Positions 28,749 to 37,438 of a stretch of 64,000 nt of DNA are shown piece after piece. Within the stretch, counting starts at the first letter, position 1, and each line of letters begins with the position of its first letter. The notes beneath the pieces were generated by a model, which ran no database searches, was not told where the DNA came from, and saw nothing but the letters and a program-made list of their open reading frames with translations. The position numbers and the translations under genes are program-made. This stretch comes from Bacteroidales bacterium (GTDB lineage: Bacteria; Bacteroidota; Bacteroidia; Bacteroidales; Porphyromonadaceae): positions 1 through 64,000 of the forward strand of contig SFHG01000001.1 in the NCBI GenBank assembly GCA_004555765.1. The letters run 5' to 3'.

Positions 28749-29309
28749 ATGCTCGACTTTCTCATCAATTACGGCTACATAGGGGTCTTTCTGGCCGCCT
28801 TTCTTGCCGCCACGATTTTGCCGTTCTCCAGTGAAGTGGTCATCGCGGGCGTGATGGCCACCGGTGCCGATTACTGGACGCTCATTTTCTCTGCCACTAT
28901 GGGCAACGTCCTCGGCGGTATGACCTGCTACCTCCTCGGACACCTGGGCAAAAGGGAGTGGATCACCAAATATCTCGGCATGAAAGAGGAGACGGTGGAC
29001 AAGTGGACACGTTTCTTGCAGGGAAAAGGCTCGTGGATGGCTTTTTGGGTCTTCCTGCCCGGGGTGGGCGACTTCTTTGCCGTGGCGCTCGGACTGCTGA
29101 GGGCAAATGTCTGGTCGGTACTCGCCTTTATGACAGCGGGCAAATTCCTAAGGTACGTCGGTCTGGGCGAAGGGTTCAAGTACACGGCGGACAACTGGGA
29201 GGCGATCTTGGGCTTCGTCTCCGCTCATCCGCTTGTCCCCGCCCTCATCACGCTTATACTCCTCATCGCTCTCGGTTGGTACCTTGTGCGCAAAGCGAAG
29301 AAAGGATAA
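28749..29309 (+). CDS. DedA/YqaA-family membrane protein
   Basis: A 186-residue inner membrane protein with the SNARE-associated (DedA) core. It reads AAFLAATILPFSSEVVIAGVMA, then GNVLGGMTCYLLGHLGKR, and the characteristic WVFLPGVGDFFAVALGLLR with the F/P-G-x-G-D motif, ending in a C-terminal helix and VRKAKKG. DedA-family proteins are now linked to undecaprenyl-phosphate or lipid flipping, and YqaA is a small branch with unknown substrate. It is the last gene of the purD group and is followed by a strong terminator. Confidence 0.85.
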   Translation: MLDFLINYGYIGVFLAAFLAATILPFSSEVVIAGVMATGADYWTLIFSATMGNVLGGMTCYLLGHLGKREWITKYLGMKEETVDKWTRFLQGKGSWMAFWVFLPGVGDFFAVALGLLRANVWSVLAFMTAGKFLRYVGLGEGFKYTADNWEAILGFVSAHPLVPALITLILLIALGWYLVRKAKKG

Positions 29310-29380
29310 TAGGGGCAGGCGGCTCCTACGGAGCCGATTACCGCTGACGCGGTCTTTACCCCGGGCACTCCGTGTCACCC

Positions 29381-29398
29381 GCCCCTACGGGGCTTTTT
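29381..29398 (+). terminator. Rho-independent terminator after the DedA gene
   Basis: GCCCC-TAC-GGGGC followed by TTTTT, preceded by two further small stems (GGCTCC/GGAGCC at 29321-29335; CCGC/GCGG at 29341-29352). Confidence 0.8.
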
Positions 29399-29489
29399 AG
29401 TCTCACCCCCTTAGTTTTATCCTCTACCACCACCCGGGCTTTTTTGCACGTACCGGGGAAATCTTTTCGCACAAAGCTACCGGAGAAAA

Positions 29490-29527
29490 GAGACACGTAC
29501 CAAGGCTATCTTCCCGGTACGTGTCTC
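29490..29527. repeat. Dispersed GGTACGTGTCTC palindrome
   Basis: A 12-bp perfect stem (GAGACACGTACC at 29490-29501 with its complement at 29516-29527) and a 14-base loop, in the 424-bp space before the outer membrane protein gene. Single arms of the same family lie nearby (GCACGTACCGGGG at 29446, GGTACAGACCG at 29539). Confidence 0.6.
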
Positions 29528-29619
29528 GTTTCTTTGGGGTACAGACCGAAACGATTGCCTTGCACGTACCGAAAACGGTTCGGATTTAGAATGCCGCATT
29601 TCTGAGGATCCGATTTACG

Positions 29620-29650
29620 TTGTCAGTCTGACTGATTTTTTATACCTTTG
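29620..29650 (+). promoter_or_regulatory. Promoter for the small outer membrane protein gene
   Basis: TTG at 29620-29622, a 20-bp gap and TACCTTTG at 29643-29650, an exact Bacteroidetes arrangement. It gives a leader of about 75 nt. Confidence 0.65.
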
Positions 29651-29733
29651 CCGCGGTTAACCCGTCACACGCGTGACAAAAGCATGCGTCTCAGAAATAT
29701 CCGGGTAATGCAACAACACACAAAAACGTCAAA

Positions 29734-30303
29734 ATGAAAACAACATTACTTACTGTCAAGCGAGTTATTCTCGCTACTTTTGTCGTGTTCGGCATCGGAC
29801 ACGGTCTTTATGCCCAAGACACGCTGAAATCCCAATGGATCGGAGAATTGGGGACGAGAAACGGGGTAACCTATGAGCAACGCCTTAATGATCATTTCCT
29901 GATGAGATACAGCGGAGGGCTTATGGCCAATATGAGGTTGCAACCTTACGGTTACGGGAAGTTTACCGTGGACTTTGAGTACACGGGATTCGCTCCCTAT
30001 CTCTCCGTGGGGACGAGATGGTATCCGTTTCCCCAAAAGAATAACAGCGGATTCTTCCTCGGATTGGAAGCGACGTATGCACACAGCGCCTGGAAATTTC
30101 TGGTCGACAAGTCCGACCTGAAATACGACTTGGGATACGAGTTTTATCTGATGCCGAGCGTAGGCTACGTGTACGCGGTTACGGATCGCCTCAATCTCAA
30201 GGTCGCCCTTATGCCTGCAGTCGAACTCTCTTTCAAGAGAGATGGAGAACCCTATTGGGGTCCCAATCTGCGTGGAGACATCGGGGTCACCTACACCTTC
30301 TGA
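29734..30303 (+). CDS. Small outer membrane beta-barrel protein
   Basis: A 189-residue protein with a signal peptide ending LYAQ (about residue 28) and alternating aromatic/hydrophobic strands suited to an 8-stranded barrel (FMRYSGGLMANMRL, FAPYLSVGTRWYPF, FFLGLEATYAHSAW, NLRGDIGVTYTF). It ends in phenylalanine, as barrel proteins do. It resembles the porin-like or DUF3575-type small OMPs of Bacteroidetes, but I cannot name a family. It is a single gene with its own promoter at 29620-29650. Confidence 0.7.
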   Translation: MKTTLLTVKRVILATFVVFGIGHGLYAQDTLKSQWIGELGTRNGVTYEQRLNDHFLMRYSGGLMANMRLQPYGYGKFTVDFEYTGFAPYLSVGTRWYPFPQKNNSGFFLGLEATYAHSAWKFLVDKSDLKYDLGYEFYLMPSVGYVYAVTDRLNLKVALMPAVELSFKRDGEPYWGPNLRGDIGVTYTF

Positions 30304-30442
30304 TCGTCAGATGCCGCACAAATAGACAAAGACGATATTCACGAAAAAGAGCGTGTACCAAACGGGGAATTGCAATTACCCCGTCCGGTACACGCTGCTT
30401 TTTAATAGGTCAAGAATCTCCCTACCGTAGGGACTTCCCCGA

Positions 30443-31483
30443 TTAGAAGAGGAGGGTGCCGGGCGGCGTGGATGAAGAGGGGGCAAGGCAGGAGCCGATG
30501 ATGGCGGCATAAGGCGCACAGGACGCCGTCAGCTCTCCGAGCAAATCGAGGGCTTTGTCCGCATCCACAGCGACGAGCAACCCGCCCGAAGTTTGGGCAT
30601 CGGCAACGAGATACCGAAGTGGCAGCACGCTGCGGGACGATGGGCGGAAGAAGTCTCCGACGTAACGGATGTTGCGGAAGGCGGCCCCGGGGATGCACCC
30701 GGCATCCAAGAGGTCGGTGGCTCCGGGGAGAGACGGCACGAGGGACGGCTCAAGGTCGAGGACGACACCGGAGGCTTTCGCGAGTTCGTATCCGTGCCCG
30801 ATGAGACCGAATCCGGTGACATCGGTTGCCCCCGTGACCCCGTATTTGGAAAGCACCGCCCCACAGGTATTCAATGCCTGCATTTGCCTCAGAGCATCGT
30901 CGTAGTCCTCCTCGCGCGCCATCTTGAGACGATGTCCGGCGATGAGGACACCGACCCCGAGTTTTTTAGTCAAGATAAGCACTTGTCCGGGCTTGGCTCC
31001 GGCGTTGGTGATAAGCTTGTCGGGGTGGACGGTGCCGAGGACTGCGAGACCATACTGTGGCGTATTATCGTCTATCGTATGTCCGCCCATCGTGAAGGCT
31101 CCGGCTTCGTCGATCGCACTCTGCCCGCCGACGAGGATCTCTTTCAGACCCTCAAGGGGCAGACGGGTGGAGGGGTAGTGCATCAAGTTGAGCACAAGGA
31201 GCGGTTTGCCACCCATAGCGTAAATGTCGCTCAAGGCATTGGCGGCGGCTATGCGTCCGAAGGTATAGGGATCGGAGACCATCGGCGGGAAAAAGTCCGT
31301 CGTAAAAATGAGGGCGACTTCATCGCTAAGCCGGTAGACCCCCGCGTCGTCGTGACCGGAGATACCGACCATCACCTCAGGCGACGAAGGAATGGAGATG
31401 CCGGCAAGCAGCTTGTCCAGAACCGCCGGGTCTACTTTGGCGGAGCAGCCACCGTAGGCCGCTTCTTTCAGCAAATCGATCAT
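30443..31483 (-). CDS. selD: Selenide, water dikinase
   Basis: Makes selenophosphate from selenide and ATP, the selenium donor for selenocysteine and for 2-selenouridine in tRNA. It is 346 residues. The N-terminal catalytic segment GGCSAKV has Cys13 and Lys16 in place of the Cys/Sec and Lys of known enzymes, so it is the cysteine form. The PurM-like ATP-binding motifs are present: TTDFFPPMVSDPYTFGRIAAANALSDIYAMGG, then GGHTIDD and TDVTGFGLIGHG. It follows yedF by 15 bp in one operon. No selA, selB, selC or selU is seen in this window. Confidence 0.95.
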   Translation of the reverse strand: MIDLLKEAAYGGCSAKVDPAVLDKLLAGISIPSSPEVMVGISGHDDAGVYRLSDEVALIFTTDFFPPMVSDPYTFGRIAAANALSDIYAMGGKPLLVLNLMHYPSTRLPLEGLKEILVGGQSAIDEAGAFTMGGHTIDDNTPQYGLAVLGTVHPDKLITNAGAKPGQVLILTKKLGVGVLIAGHRLKMAREEDYDDALRQMQALNTCGAVLSKYGVTGATDVTGFGLIGHGYELAKASGVVLDLEPSLVPSLPGATDLLDAGCIPGAAFRNIRYVGDFFRPSSRSVLPLRYLVADAQTSGGLLVAVDADKALDLLGELTASCAPYAAIIGSCLAPSSSTPPGTLLF

Positions 31484-31498
31484 GGCTCCGTCACTCGC

Positions 31499-32107
31499 TT
31501 AGGGGTAGACCACCTTGGAGGCAGACGCAAGGGTTTCGGCGATAGCAAGCATATTGGAGATACGACCGACAGCCAAACGCTCTTTGAGGTGAAGGAAGTC
31601 GGTGCAGAGACCGCAGACAAGGATGTCGACGCCTAAGCTTTCGAGCTTCCGGAGTGCCTCAAGGACGTGGCTTTCCCTGGTGGCAAGGAGGGCACCGGTA
31701 TTGTAACAAACAATCTTTTGGGGCAAAGGCTCCACCTCAGCCAGTGCCGTAAGATAGCTTTTGATGAGGGTATGACCGAGCTCGTCGTTGCCGTACCCCA
31801 TAGCGTCGTGCGTGAGTACGACGACCGTATTTCCGGGATCTGCAGATGCCGGAGCCGGCGCTCCGGCCGGGGTTACGTTTTCGACCGTCGTCGTGACGGT
31901 AACCGTCAGACGCGTGGTTTCGCCTTCATCCGACTGCGAGACTCCGAACTGCTGGTCTCGGATGAAGTCCATCAAGTTGGAGCAGGAGATGGCGTTGTCG
32001 GTGAGGATCTCGAAGACCGTCTCCTCAGGGTGTTCTTTGAGGGCTTGGCGGAAGAGGATCAAAGGCAGGGGGCAGAGCTTGCCCCGCGTATCTACTAATG
32101 TGGACAT
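31499..32107 (-). CDS. yedF: TusA-DsrE fusion, selenium metabolism protein YedF
   Basis: A 202-residue two-domain protein. The N-terminal TusA-like domain (residues 1-75) has the CPLP motif in TRGKLCPLPLILFRQAL. A proline/alanine linker at about 78-90 leads to a DsrE/DsrF-like domain (about 92-202) with GLCTDFLHL. The fusion is the form annotated as sulfurtransferase-like selenium metabolism protein YedF. It probably carries sulfur or selenium on cysteine for SelD, encoded 15 bp downstream. This role is inferred from gene pairing, not shown. Confidence 0.88.
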   Translation of the reverse strand: MSTLVDTRGKLCPLPLILFRQALKEHPEETVFEILTDNAISCSNLMDFIRDQQFGVSQSDEGETTRLTVTVTTTVENVTPAGAPAPASADPGNTVVVLTHDAMGYGNDELGHTLIKSYLTALAEVEPLPQKIVCYNTGALLATRESHVLEALRKLESLGVDILVCGLCTDFLHLKERLAVGRISNMLAIAETLASASKVVYP

Positions 32108-32177
32108 AGTGCATATATATTGTCCGGCGAACCGTATCGGGAGTGCGACGGCACGCCTTTTGGGGAAAAATAAAGTT

Positions 32178-33815
32178 TCAGTACAGGGAGAGGGAGCTGC
32201 GCCCCCACGTCTCTCGGTCGAGCTTGCGATACCCTATGGCTTCTGCGATGTGCGCCATACCGACATCTTTCGCTCCGTCAAGGTCGGCAATGGTGCGAGA
32301 CACTTTGAGGATGCGGTCATAGGCACGGGCAGAGAGGGAGAAACGGTCCATCGCGGATTTGAGAGCCGAGAGCGCGTCACCCGACACACGGACAAATCGC
32401 TGCATCATCTGCGGAGTCATCTGCGCGTTGGTGTAGACCCCGGGGAGATCTCGGAAGCGCTCGTTTTGGATTTCGCGCGCTCTGAGGACGCGGGCTTTGA
32501 TGGTTGCCGAACTCTCGCCCTTTTGGGTCGAAGAGAGCGCCTCGAAGGGGACGGGAGCTATTTCGCATTGGATGTCGATGCGATCCAAGAGGGGACCGGA
32601 GATGCGCCCCATATAGTTCCGAATCGCGCTCTCGGAGCAAGTGCACTCTTTCAGGGGGTTATTGTAATTGCCGCAGGGACAGGGGTTCATTGAAGCAACG
32701 AGCATAAAGGCGGCAGGATAGCGGACTTTGTCCCGCGCTCTCGAAATGGTGATGTAGCGGTCTTCGAGAGGCTGACGCATCACTTCAAGGACATTGCGCT
32801 GAAACTCCGGAAGCTCATCGAGGAAAAGCACGCCGTTGTGCGCCAAAGAAATCTCCCCGGGCTTGGGATAAGCACCCCCGCCGACGAGGGCGACATTCGA
32901 GGTGGAGTGGTGCGGCGCCCGGAAAGGTCTCGTCCTCATCAATCCCGAGTTTGGAGGCAAGACACCCGCCACGGAGTGAATCATCGTCGTCTCAAGAGCC
33001 TCCTCTTTGGTCAGGAGAGGCAGTATGCCGGGCATTCTTTTGGCCATCATCGACTTGCCGGAGCCCGGAGGTCCGACCATAATGATGTTGTGCATACCCG
33101 CTGCCGCCACTTCCATGGCGCGTTTGACGACCTCCTGACCCTTGACATCGGCGAAGTCGAGTCCGGAAGAAAGGACATCCTCACTCTCGTCGTCCATGAG
33201 GTGGTACTCTTCACCCTTCACGCACCGTAATGCGGATCGGTCGCCTCGGACAAAAGCAATGACGTCTCTCAGAGTGGTGCCTGCGAAGACACAGAGACCG
33301 TCTACGACCGCGGCCTCAAGGGCATTGGCCTCCGGGACGATCATTTCCGTAAAACCATCCCGTGCAGCCTGCATCGCCATAGGGAGTATGCCGTGAATCG
33401 CCCTTATGCTGCCGTCGAGGGAGAGCTCTCCCATGACGATAGTTCGGCTAAGGCTGTCTGTCGGAAAGCTGTGGTTCAGCGCGACGAGGGCGACGGCCAA
33501 AGGAAGGTCGTAGGCCGACCCTTCTTTGCGGAGGTCTGCGGGTGCGAGATTGATGATGTATCGGTGGTTGCGGTACCCGAAGCCCGACTCTGCCATAGCC
33601 GCCTGCACTCTCATCTGACTTTCTTTGACGGCCGCGTCCGGCAAGCCGACGAGCGTAAAGCCCGCGCCCTCCTGAGCCTGGGCTTCGAGGACGACGGTAG
33701 AGGCGTGAATGCCGCTGACGGCCGAAGAGTAGACTTTGACGAGAGCGGGCTTTACCTCTTCATCCGGGGCAAAATCCGGGGACTGCCCGTCTCCGGGGGT
33801 GACGAATTCGATCAT
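32178..33815 (-). CDS. comM: ComM/YifB-like Mg-chelatase-family AAA+ ATPase
   Basis: A 545-residue helicase-like AAA+ protein related to ComM, which promotes branch migration during natural transformation. The N-terminal domain carries VYSSAVSGIHASTVVLEAQ, and the central Walker A is MVGPPGSGKSMMAKR. Walker B is GVLFLDELPEFQ, followed by four Cys of the zinc-like insertion (NPCPCGNYNNPLKECTC) and the arginine/sensor region VSRTIADLDG. I place the start at ATG 33815-33813, which overlaps the stop of the preceding lipoprotein gene as ATGA. This leaves about 25 extra residues before the usual ComM start, with no later Met nearby. Confidence 0.9.
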   Translation of the reverse strand: MIEFVTPGDGQSPDFAPDEEVKPALVKVYSSAVSGIHASTVVLEAQAQEGAGFTLVGLPDAAVKESQMRVQAAMAESGFGYRNHRYIINLAPADLRKEGSAYDLPLAVALVALNHSFPTDSLSRTIVMGELSLDGSIRAIHGILPMAMQAARDGFTEMIVPEANALEAAVVDGLCVFAGTTLRDVIAFVRGDRSALRCVKGEEYHLMDDESEDVLSSGLDFADVKGQEVVKRAMEVAAAGMHNIIMVGPPGSGKSMMAKRMPGILPLLTKEEALETTMIHSVAGVLPPNSGLMRTRPFRAPHHSTSNVALVGGGAYPKPGEISLAHNGVLFLDELPEFQRNVLEVMRQPLEDRYITISRARDKVRYPAAFMLVASMNPCPCGNYNNPLKECTCSESAIRNYMGRISGPLLDRIDIQCEIAPVPFEALSSTQKGESSATIKARVLRAREIQNERFRDLPGVYTNAQMTPQMMQRFVRVSGDALSALKSAMDRFSLSARAYDRILKVSRTIADLDGAKDVGMAHIAEAIGYRKLDRETWGRSSLSLY

Positions 33816-34792
33816 TCCTTTCGTTTTTCCTTCAAGTAAAGTATCAGGCTGTCCCTGTCCCCCGTGCGGTACCGGATGCGGGCGAGGGAATCGACGACCA
33901 TATACTCGGGCAGTCGGACAAGTCCCATCTCGCCGACGAGACGGCTTGCCAAACCGGAGCTGTCGACCGCAGTGTGGTTCTTCTTCGGGTCCACGCCCAA
34001 AAGTTTCCGCCACGAAGCGGGGAGACTGTCTGTGCCGGGCAGGATGAAGTACCGCTGCCGACTCAGCGTATCGAGCGAGCGGATGAACGCGGTGTCTCCG
34101 GCGGACGCAGACGAGGGGGCGAATATACTGACGACCATCGCCGTGTCCTTGCCCATAACTTTTTGGAGCGATACCGGACGATCCCCTTTCCCGGAGCGAT
34201 AGACAAAGAAGCTGCGGGGAGAGAAGTACTCCGCACTCAATCCCAAGACGGTCATCATCTCGGAGGCGCGAAAAAGCGCCTCCCGGGCCGTTCCTTCGAG
34301 AGACTCATCACAGGAGCCGAACCGCTCATAAGAGGCGAGGGCGAGGAGTGCCCCGAGGTTTCCCGTCTCCTGGCTCATCAAAAAACGGTCGAGCTCCGGA
34401 GTGACGCTGTCCCGATGGTTGAGCGTGTACCATTTTTCCAACAGGTGACCTTGGGGCAATCCCTCTGTATGCAGCTCTTCGCCCATTCGTACCCTGACGT
34501 CCACGGAGTCGGGTATGACGGGCAGGACGATGCGTCCGTTTTCCCTGTCCCGTATAAGGAAAAGGTCGACGGTGTCCCGTCTGAAAGCCACCTTCAAGCG
34601 GTCTCCCACGGCGACGGGATAGCGGGTGACACGTGTCGCTCCGTAGAGGTAGACGTCCAGAGTGTCCGAGTAGAGGTGCGACTCCTGCTCCGCCTCAAAG
34701 TCGAAGATCGGTCCGTCATGCTTCTCCCCGCAAGCCGTCAAAAGCACCAAAAGGCTCCCCAACAGGAGCGGGTATATCTTCATCCTTTTCAT
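33812..34792 (-). CDS. Lipoprotein of unknown function (DUF4369-like N-terminus)
   Basis: A 326-residue lipoprotein, signal peptide ending LLTAC (Cys21). The middle is helical. The C-terminal region (DTAMVVSIFAPSSASAGD to EYMVVDSLARIRYRTGDRDSL) resembles a TlpA-like thioredoxin fold, but the CxxC site is absent: SAS AGD stands where WCGPC would be. The fold resemblance is inference. Its ATG overlaps the TPR gene stop, and its stop overlaps the comM start, both as 4-bp ATGA junctions, so the three genes are tightly coupled. Confidence 0.65.
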   Translation of the reverse strand: MKRMKIYPLLLGSLLVLLTACGEKHDGPIFDFEAEQESHLYSDTLDVYLYGATRVTRYPVAVGDRLKVAFRRDTVDLFLIRDRENGRIVLPVIPDSVDVRVRMGEELHTEGLPQGHLLEKWYTLNHRDSVTPELDRFLMSQETGNLGALLALASYERFGSCDESLEGTAREALFRASEMMTVLGLSAEYFSPRSFFVYRSGKGDRPVSLQKVMGKDTAMVVSIFAPSSASAGDTAFIRSLDTLSRQRYFILPGTDSLPASWRKLLGVDPKKNHTAVDSSGLASRLVGEMGLVRLPEYMVVDSLARIRYRTGDRDSLILYLKEKRKE

Positions 34793-36960
34793 ACTTCTGC
34801 CATCACGCTATCGAAGATGAGTGCCTCTTCCCACTCCGGGACATCGTACCGTGAGAGGATCTTCAGCAGCTCCGAGAGGGTCTCTTTTTCTTGCTCGAGG
34901 TGTGCTGCTCCGCCTCTCCACTCGCGGAGCTTACGGATGCCCTCTGCCCTTTTGCCGGAGGCCAAGAGTGCGATGCCGTGGTAGAGTGGATCGCTTTCTT
35001 GGGCGTTTTCTGCTTTTTGAAGTGCTTCGTTCTTCCTGCCTTCTTCCAAAAGGAGCCTTATGAGGAATCTCTTGGCATCCCTCTTGCCCGGGATTTCCTC
35101 TTCGAGATAATCTGCCTTGAAGCCCGCCGAAATGGCCTCCTCCGTGCGTCCGAGTTCTTCCAGCATACGGGCGCGTTTGAGGGTAAGGGCATATATCTCG
35201 CTCTCGTCTGCTTCGGCCTCGGCTTTCTCAAGGAAAATCACGGCTTCACCGCGCCTTCCGAGTTCCCTTAGGATATTGGCTTTATTGATGGCGGTGACGG
35301 AAGTGATGCCTTCGTCCTCTATGGCTTTGTCGAGGCAAAAGAGTGCGTCCGTCTTCGCCCCGAGGCGGATATTGGCCACGGCGAGACCGCGCCAGGCTTC
35401 CGAAGAGTCGCTTCCCCACTCTTCCACCAGTCGGGCATAGGTGTAGCCGGCCGAAATGTAGTGCTTTTGGGCTCCGAGGGCACCCGCAAGGTCGAGGTAC
35501 TCCTCTTCGTCATAAAGGCAGGGGATCTGCGTGAATGCCCCATCGAGGAGATAAGGCATCGCATCAAAGGGATTATGAAAGCGATCTCCGGCTACAAAGA
35601 GGTGGTAAAAACGGTACGCCCCGAAGATAAAGTCGCGCATCCCGCTTCTCGCATCACGCGCCGGCGGGGTCTGTGACTCAGTCGGGATATCCGCCCCCAT
35701 CCCGGCGATCTGAGCCGCTATCGGTCGCCAATCGACCATAAGCCCGTAAGAATAGAGGTCGGAAGAGATGATCTGCCTGCCTTGGAATACGACCGGCTCC
35801 AACTGCCGCATCGTCTCGGCGTTGGAGGCATCGAGGGCGGGGTGCTTGGGATCAAAGAGGAGGAACCAATTGAGCGGTTTGACGAAAAAAGGGTGCATCT
35901 TCATGTGCACGGCATTATGGTACTCGAGGTCGTGGCTCCGGAAATCTTCCGACCCGAGCCTTGAAACCGCCTGCTCCATCATCCTTCTGAGCTCGGTTTG
36001 GCTCTCGTTGGTCTCGTCCATACTGAGGCTCAGGTTCTTCATACGCTCTGCGAGGTCTTTTCCCGGGACGGAGCCGAGCATATTTTGGACATTTTTGAGG
36101 GTAGGTAAAATCTCCTGGAGGAAGATTCTGTGATCCTCCTTGGTGTCGTAACTGATGTGGCTGTCTATGATGCAATCGTAAATCAGCCTTTTGAGTGCGG
36201 GGTCATCCTCGATGACGCCTTTGGCTTGAGCCGCAAGCCCGGGGTAAAACCTCAGGATTACCTCCTGATGCCGCCTTGCGGCAAAGAGCATAGCGGCCGT
36301 GGCCGCTCCCTGGGTGGAAGGCAAACCGGAGACACGGGAGGCGTGGAGCAGGAGTCGCATTTTTACGGGGTCGAAAAACTCCATCACGCCTATAAAGAGC
36401 GCGCCGACGATGGCGCGGGAAGCCTCCTTTTCCTCCGTATCCCAGAGTAATCTGCCGAGTGCTTCTTCTGCCTCTTCGGGCAGTTCGATCGTCGTCCAGA
36501 TTTTATTGAAGAGATCCTCGAGAAGTGCGTAAAAAACTTCACTCCTGTCGCCTATGTTCTTTAACCCTACGACCATTCCTCCAAACGTCTCCCACTCAAT
36601 GCCGCGGGTGCCGAGGCTGCGGATGAGGTCGGTACGGATGTGGTGCGGGTCACGCAGGATGAGCTGCTCCTCCTCGTCTTTCTGTACACGGGAGTACAGT
36701 CTACGCCCTATGTCACGGTGGTAGGTCTCGCGCCCGGCATCATCTGCTCCGCTCGCATAGAACCGCATCATGGAGCTGTAGGTCTGCCACAATTCTTCGA
36801 GCTCGTCCCCGTCAAATCGTCCGCTCTCCTTCATCTCGGAGATGAGGAGGGCATACCGCCCCTCCAGTGCCAATTTTTTCCATCTGTCGTGACCGGAGGG
36901 AGTGCTTTTGCGGGTTTCGTCGGAAGGGGTGTAGCGGGGTATGCCCGGCTTTGGGATCAT
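34789..36960 (-). CDS. Large TPR-repeat protein
   Basis: A 723-residue cytoplasmic protein with no signal peptide or membrane helix. The N-terminal 480 residues are helical and charged with no family I recognise. The C-terminal 240 residues carry TPR-like repeats, for example AGYTYARLVEEWGSDSSEAWRGLAVANIRLG and ALFCLDKAIEDEGITSVTAINKANILRELG. The start at ATG 36960 is preferred, as the frame upstream crosses intergenic palindromes. It is first in the TPR-lipoprotein-comM operon, behind a promoter at 37141-37171. It may be a scaffold or stress protein; function unknown. Confidence 0.75.
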   Translation of the reverse strand: MIPKPGIPRYTPSDETRKSTPSGHDRWKKLALEGRYALLISEMKESGRFDGDELEELWQTYSSMMRFYASGADDAGRETYHRDIGRRLYSRVQKDEEEQLILRDPHHIRTDLIRSLGTRGIEWETFGGMVVGLKNIGDRSEVFYALLEDLFNKIWTTIELPEEAEEALGRLLWDTEEKEASRAIVGALFIGVMEFFDPVKMRLLLHASRVSGLPSTQGAATAAMLFAARRHQEVILRFYPGLAAQAKGVIEDDPALKRLIYDCIIDSHISYDTKEDHRIFLQEILPTLKNVQNMLGSVPGKDLAERMKNLSLSMDETNESQTELRRMMEQAVSRLGSEDFRSHDLEYHNAVHMKMHPFFVKPLNWFLLFDPKHPALDASNAETMRQLEPVVFQGRQIISSDLYSYGLMVDWRPIAAQIAGMGADIPTESQTPPARDARSGMRDFIFGAYRFYHLFVAGDRFHNPFDAMPYLLDGAFTQIPCLYDEEEYLDLAGALGAQKHYISAGYTYARLVEEWGSDSSEAWRGLAVANIRLGAKTDALFCLDKAIEDEGITSVTAINKANILRELGRRGEAVIFLEKAEAEADESEIYALTLKRARMLEELGRTEEAISAGFKADYLEEEIPGKRDAKRFLIRLLLEEGRKNEALQKAENAQESDPLYHGIALLASGKRAEGIRKLREWRGGAAHLEQEKETLSELLKILSRYDVPEWEEALIFDSVMAEV

Positions 36961-37027
36961 AGAGGTAGGAGTTTTGTATTTATTTTCTTGGTGGAGCGTA
37001 TCCCCGTGGGGAATCCGTCCAAATCTC

Positions 37028-37110
37028 GGTACGTGTCTCGCGTGTGCCTCGGTACGTGTCTCGCCACGCGGAGACACAGACCAAAGTTATATTCCCGGTA
37101 CGGGTCTCTT
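37028..37110. repeat. Cluster of GGTACGTGTCTC-family half sites and one hairpin
   Basis: GGTACGTGTCTCG occurs at 37028-37040 and 37051-37063. The second forms a hairpin with GCGGAGACAC at 37068-37077 (one bulge), and a variant CGGTACGGGTCTC follows at 37096-37108. All lie in the leader of the TPR operon. Confidence 0.55.
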
Positions 37111-37140
37111 CCAAGGGCACTCCGAAGCCGGAGCGCTACG

Positions 37141-37171
37141 CAAATATACAAAAGCAAGCCTCTTTTTTCAA
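37141..37171 (-). promoter_or_regulatory. Promoter for the TPR-lipoprotein-comM operon
   Basis: On the minus strand TTG (37171-37169), a 20-bp gap and TATATTTG (37148-37141). It overlaps the end of the small membrane protein gene and leaves a leader of about 170 nt that contains the palindrome cluster. Confidence 0.6.
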
Positions 37172-37410
37172 GGGGCGGAAAAGACCCGCATCGGGTCGAG
37201 AAGTATCACGGCACCCGCCACAATCAGGAGGAGACCCACAGTGCCGTAAAAAAGGCGGGCACCATCCCTGCCGAAATAACTGCGGATCGTGGATGCACTC
37301 CGGCTCTCGAGAAACCAACGGCACCCCGCCACTGCCACCGCAAGCGACAGCAGACCGGGTGCCATAAAGAGAAGGATGGCGACTGCCTTGATGAGGGTGG
37401 CGGGACTCAT
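37168..37410 (-). CDS. Small two-helix membrane protein (Imm17-like)
   Basis: An 80-residue protein with two hydrophobic helices: LIKAVAILLFMAPGLLSLAVAVAG and LFYGTVGLLLIVAGAVILL. A charged loop between them contains SASTIRSYFGRDGARL. The helix-loop-helix layout with FGRDGARLFYGTVGLLLIVAG resembles immunity protein 17 (Imm17) family members, which also occur as lone genes in Bacteroidetes. The start at ATG 37410 puts it 28 bp after tsaE; a longer in-frame start would overlap tsaE. No toxin gene is nearby, so an immunity role is unproven. Confidence 0.55.
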   Translation of the reverse strand: MSPATLIKAVAILLFMAPGLLSLAVAVAGCRWFLESRSASTIRSYFGRDGARLFYGTVGLLLIVAGAVILLDPMRVFSAP

Positions 37411-37438
37411 TCTCCTGCCTGTCTGAGACCGGATTCTT

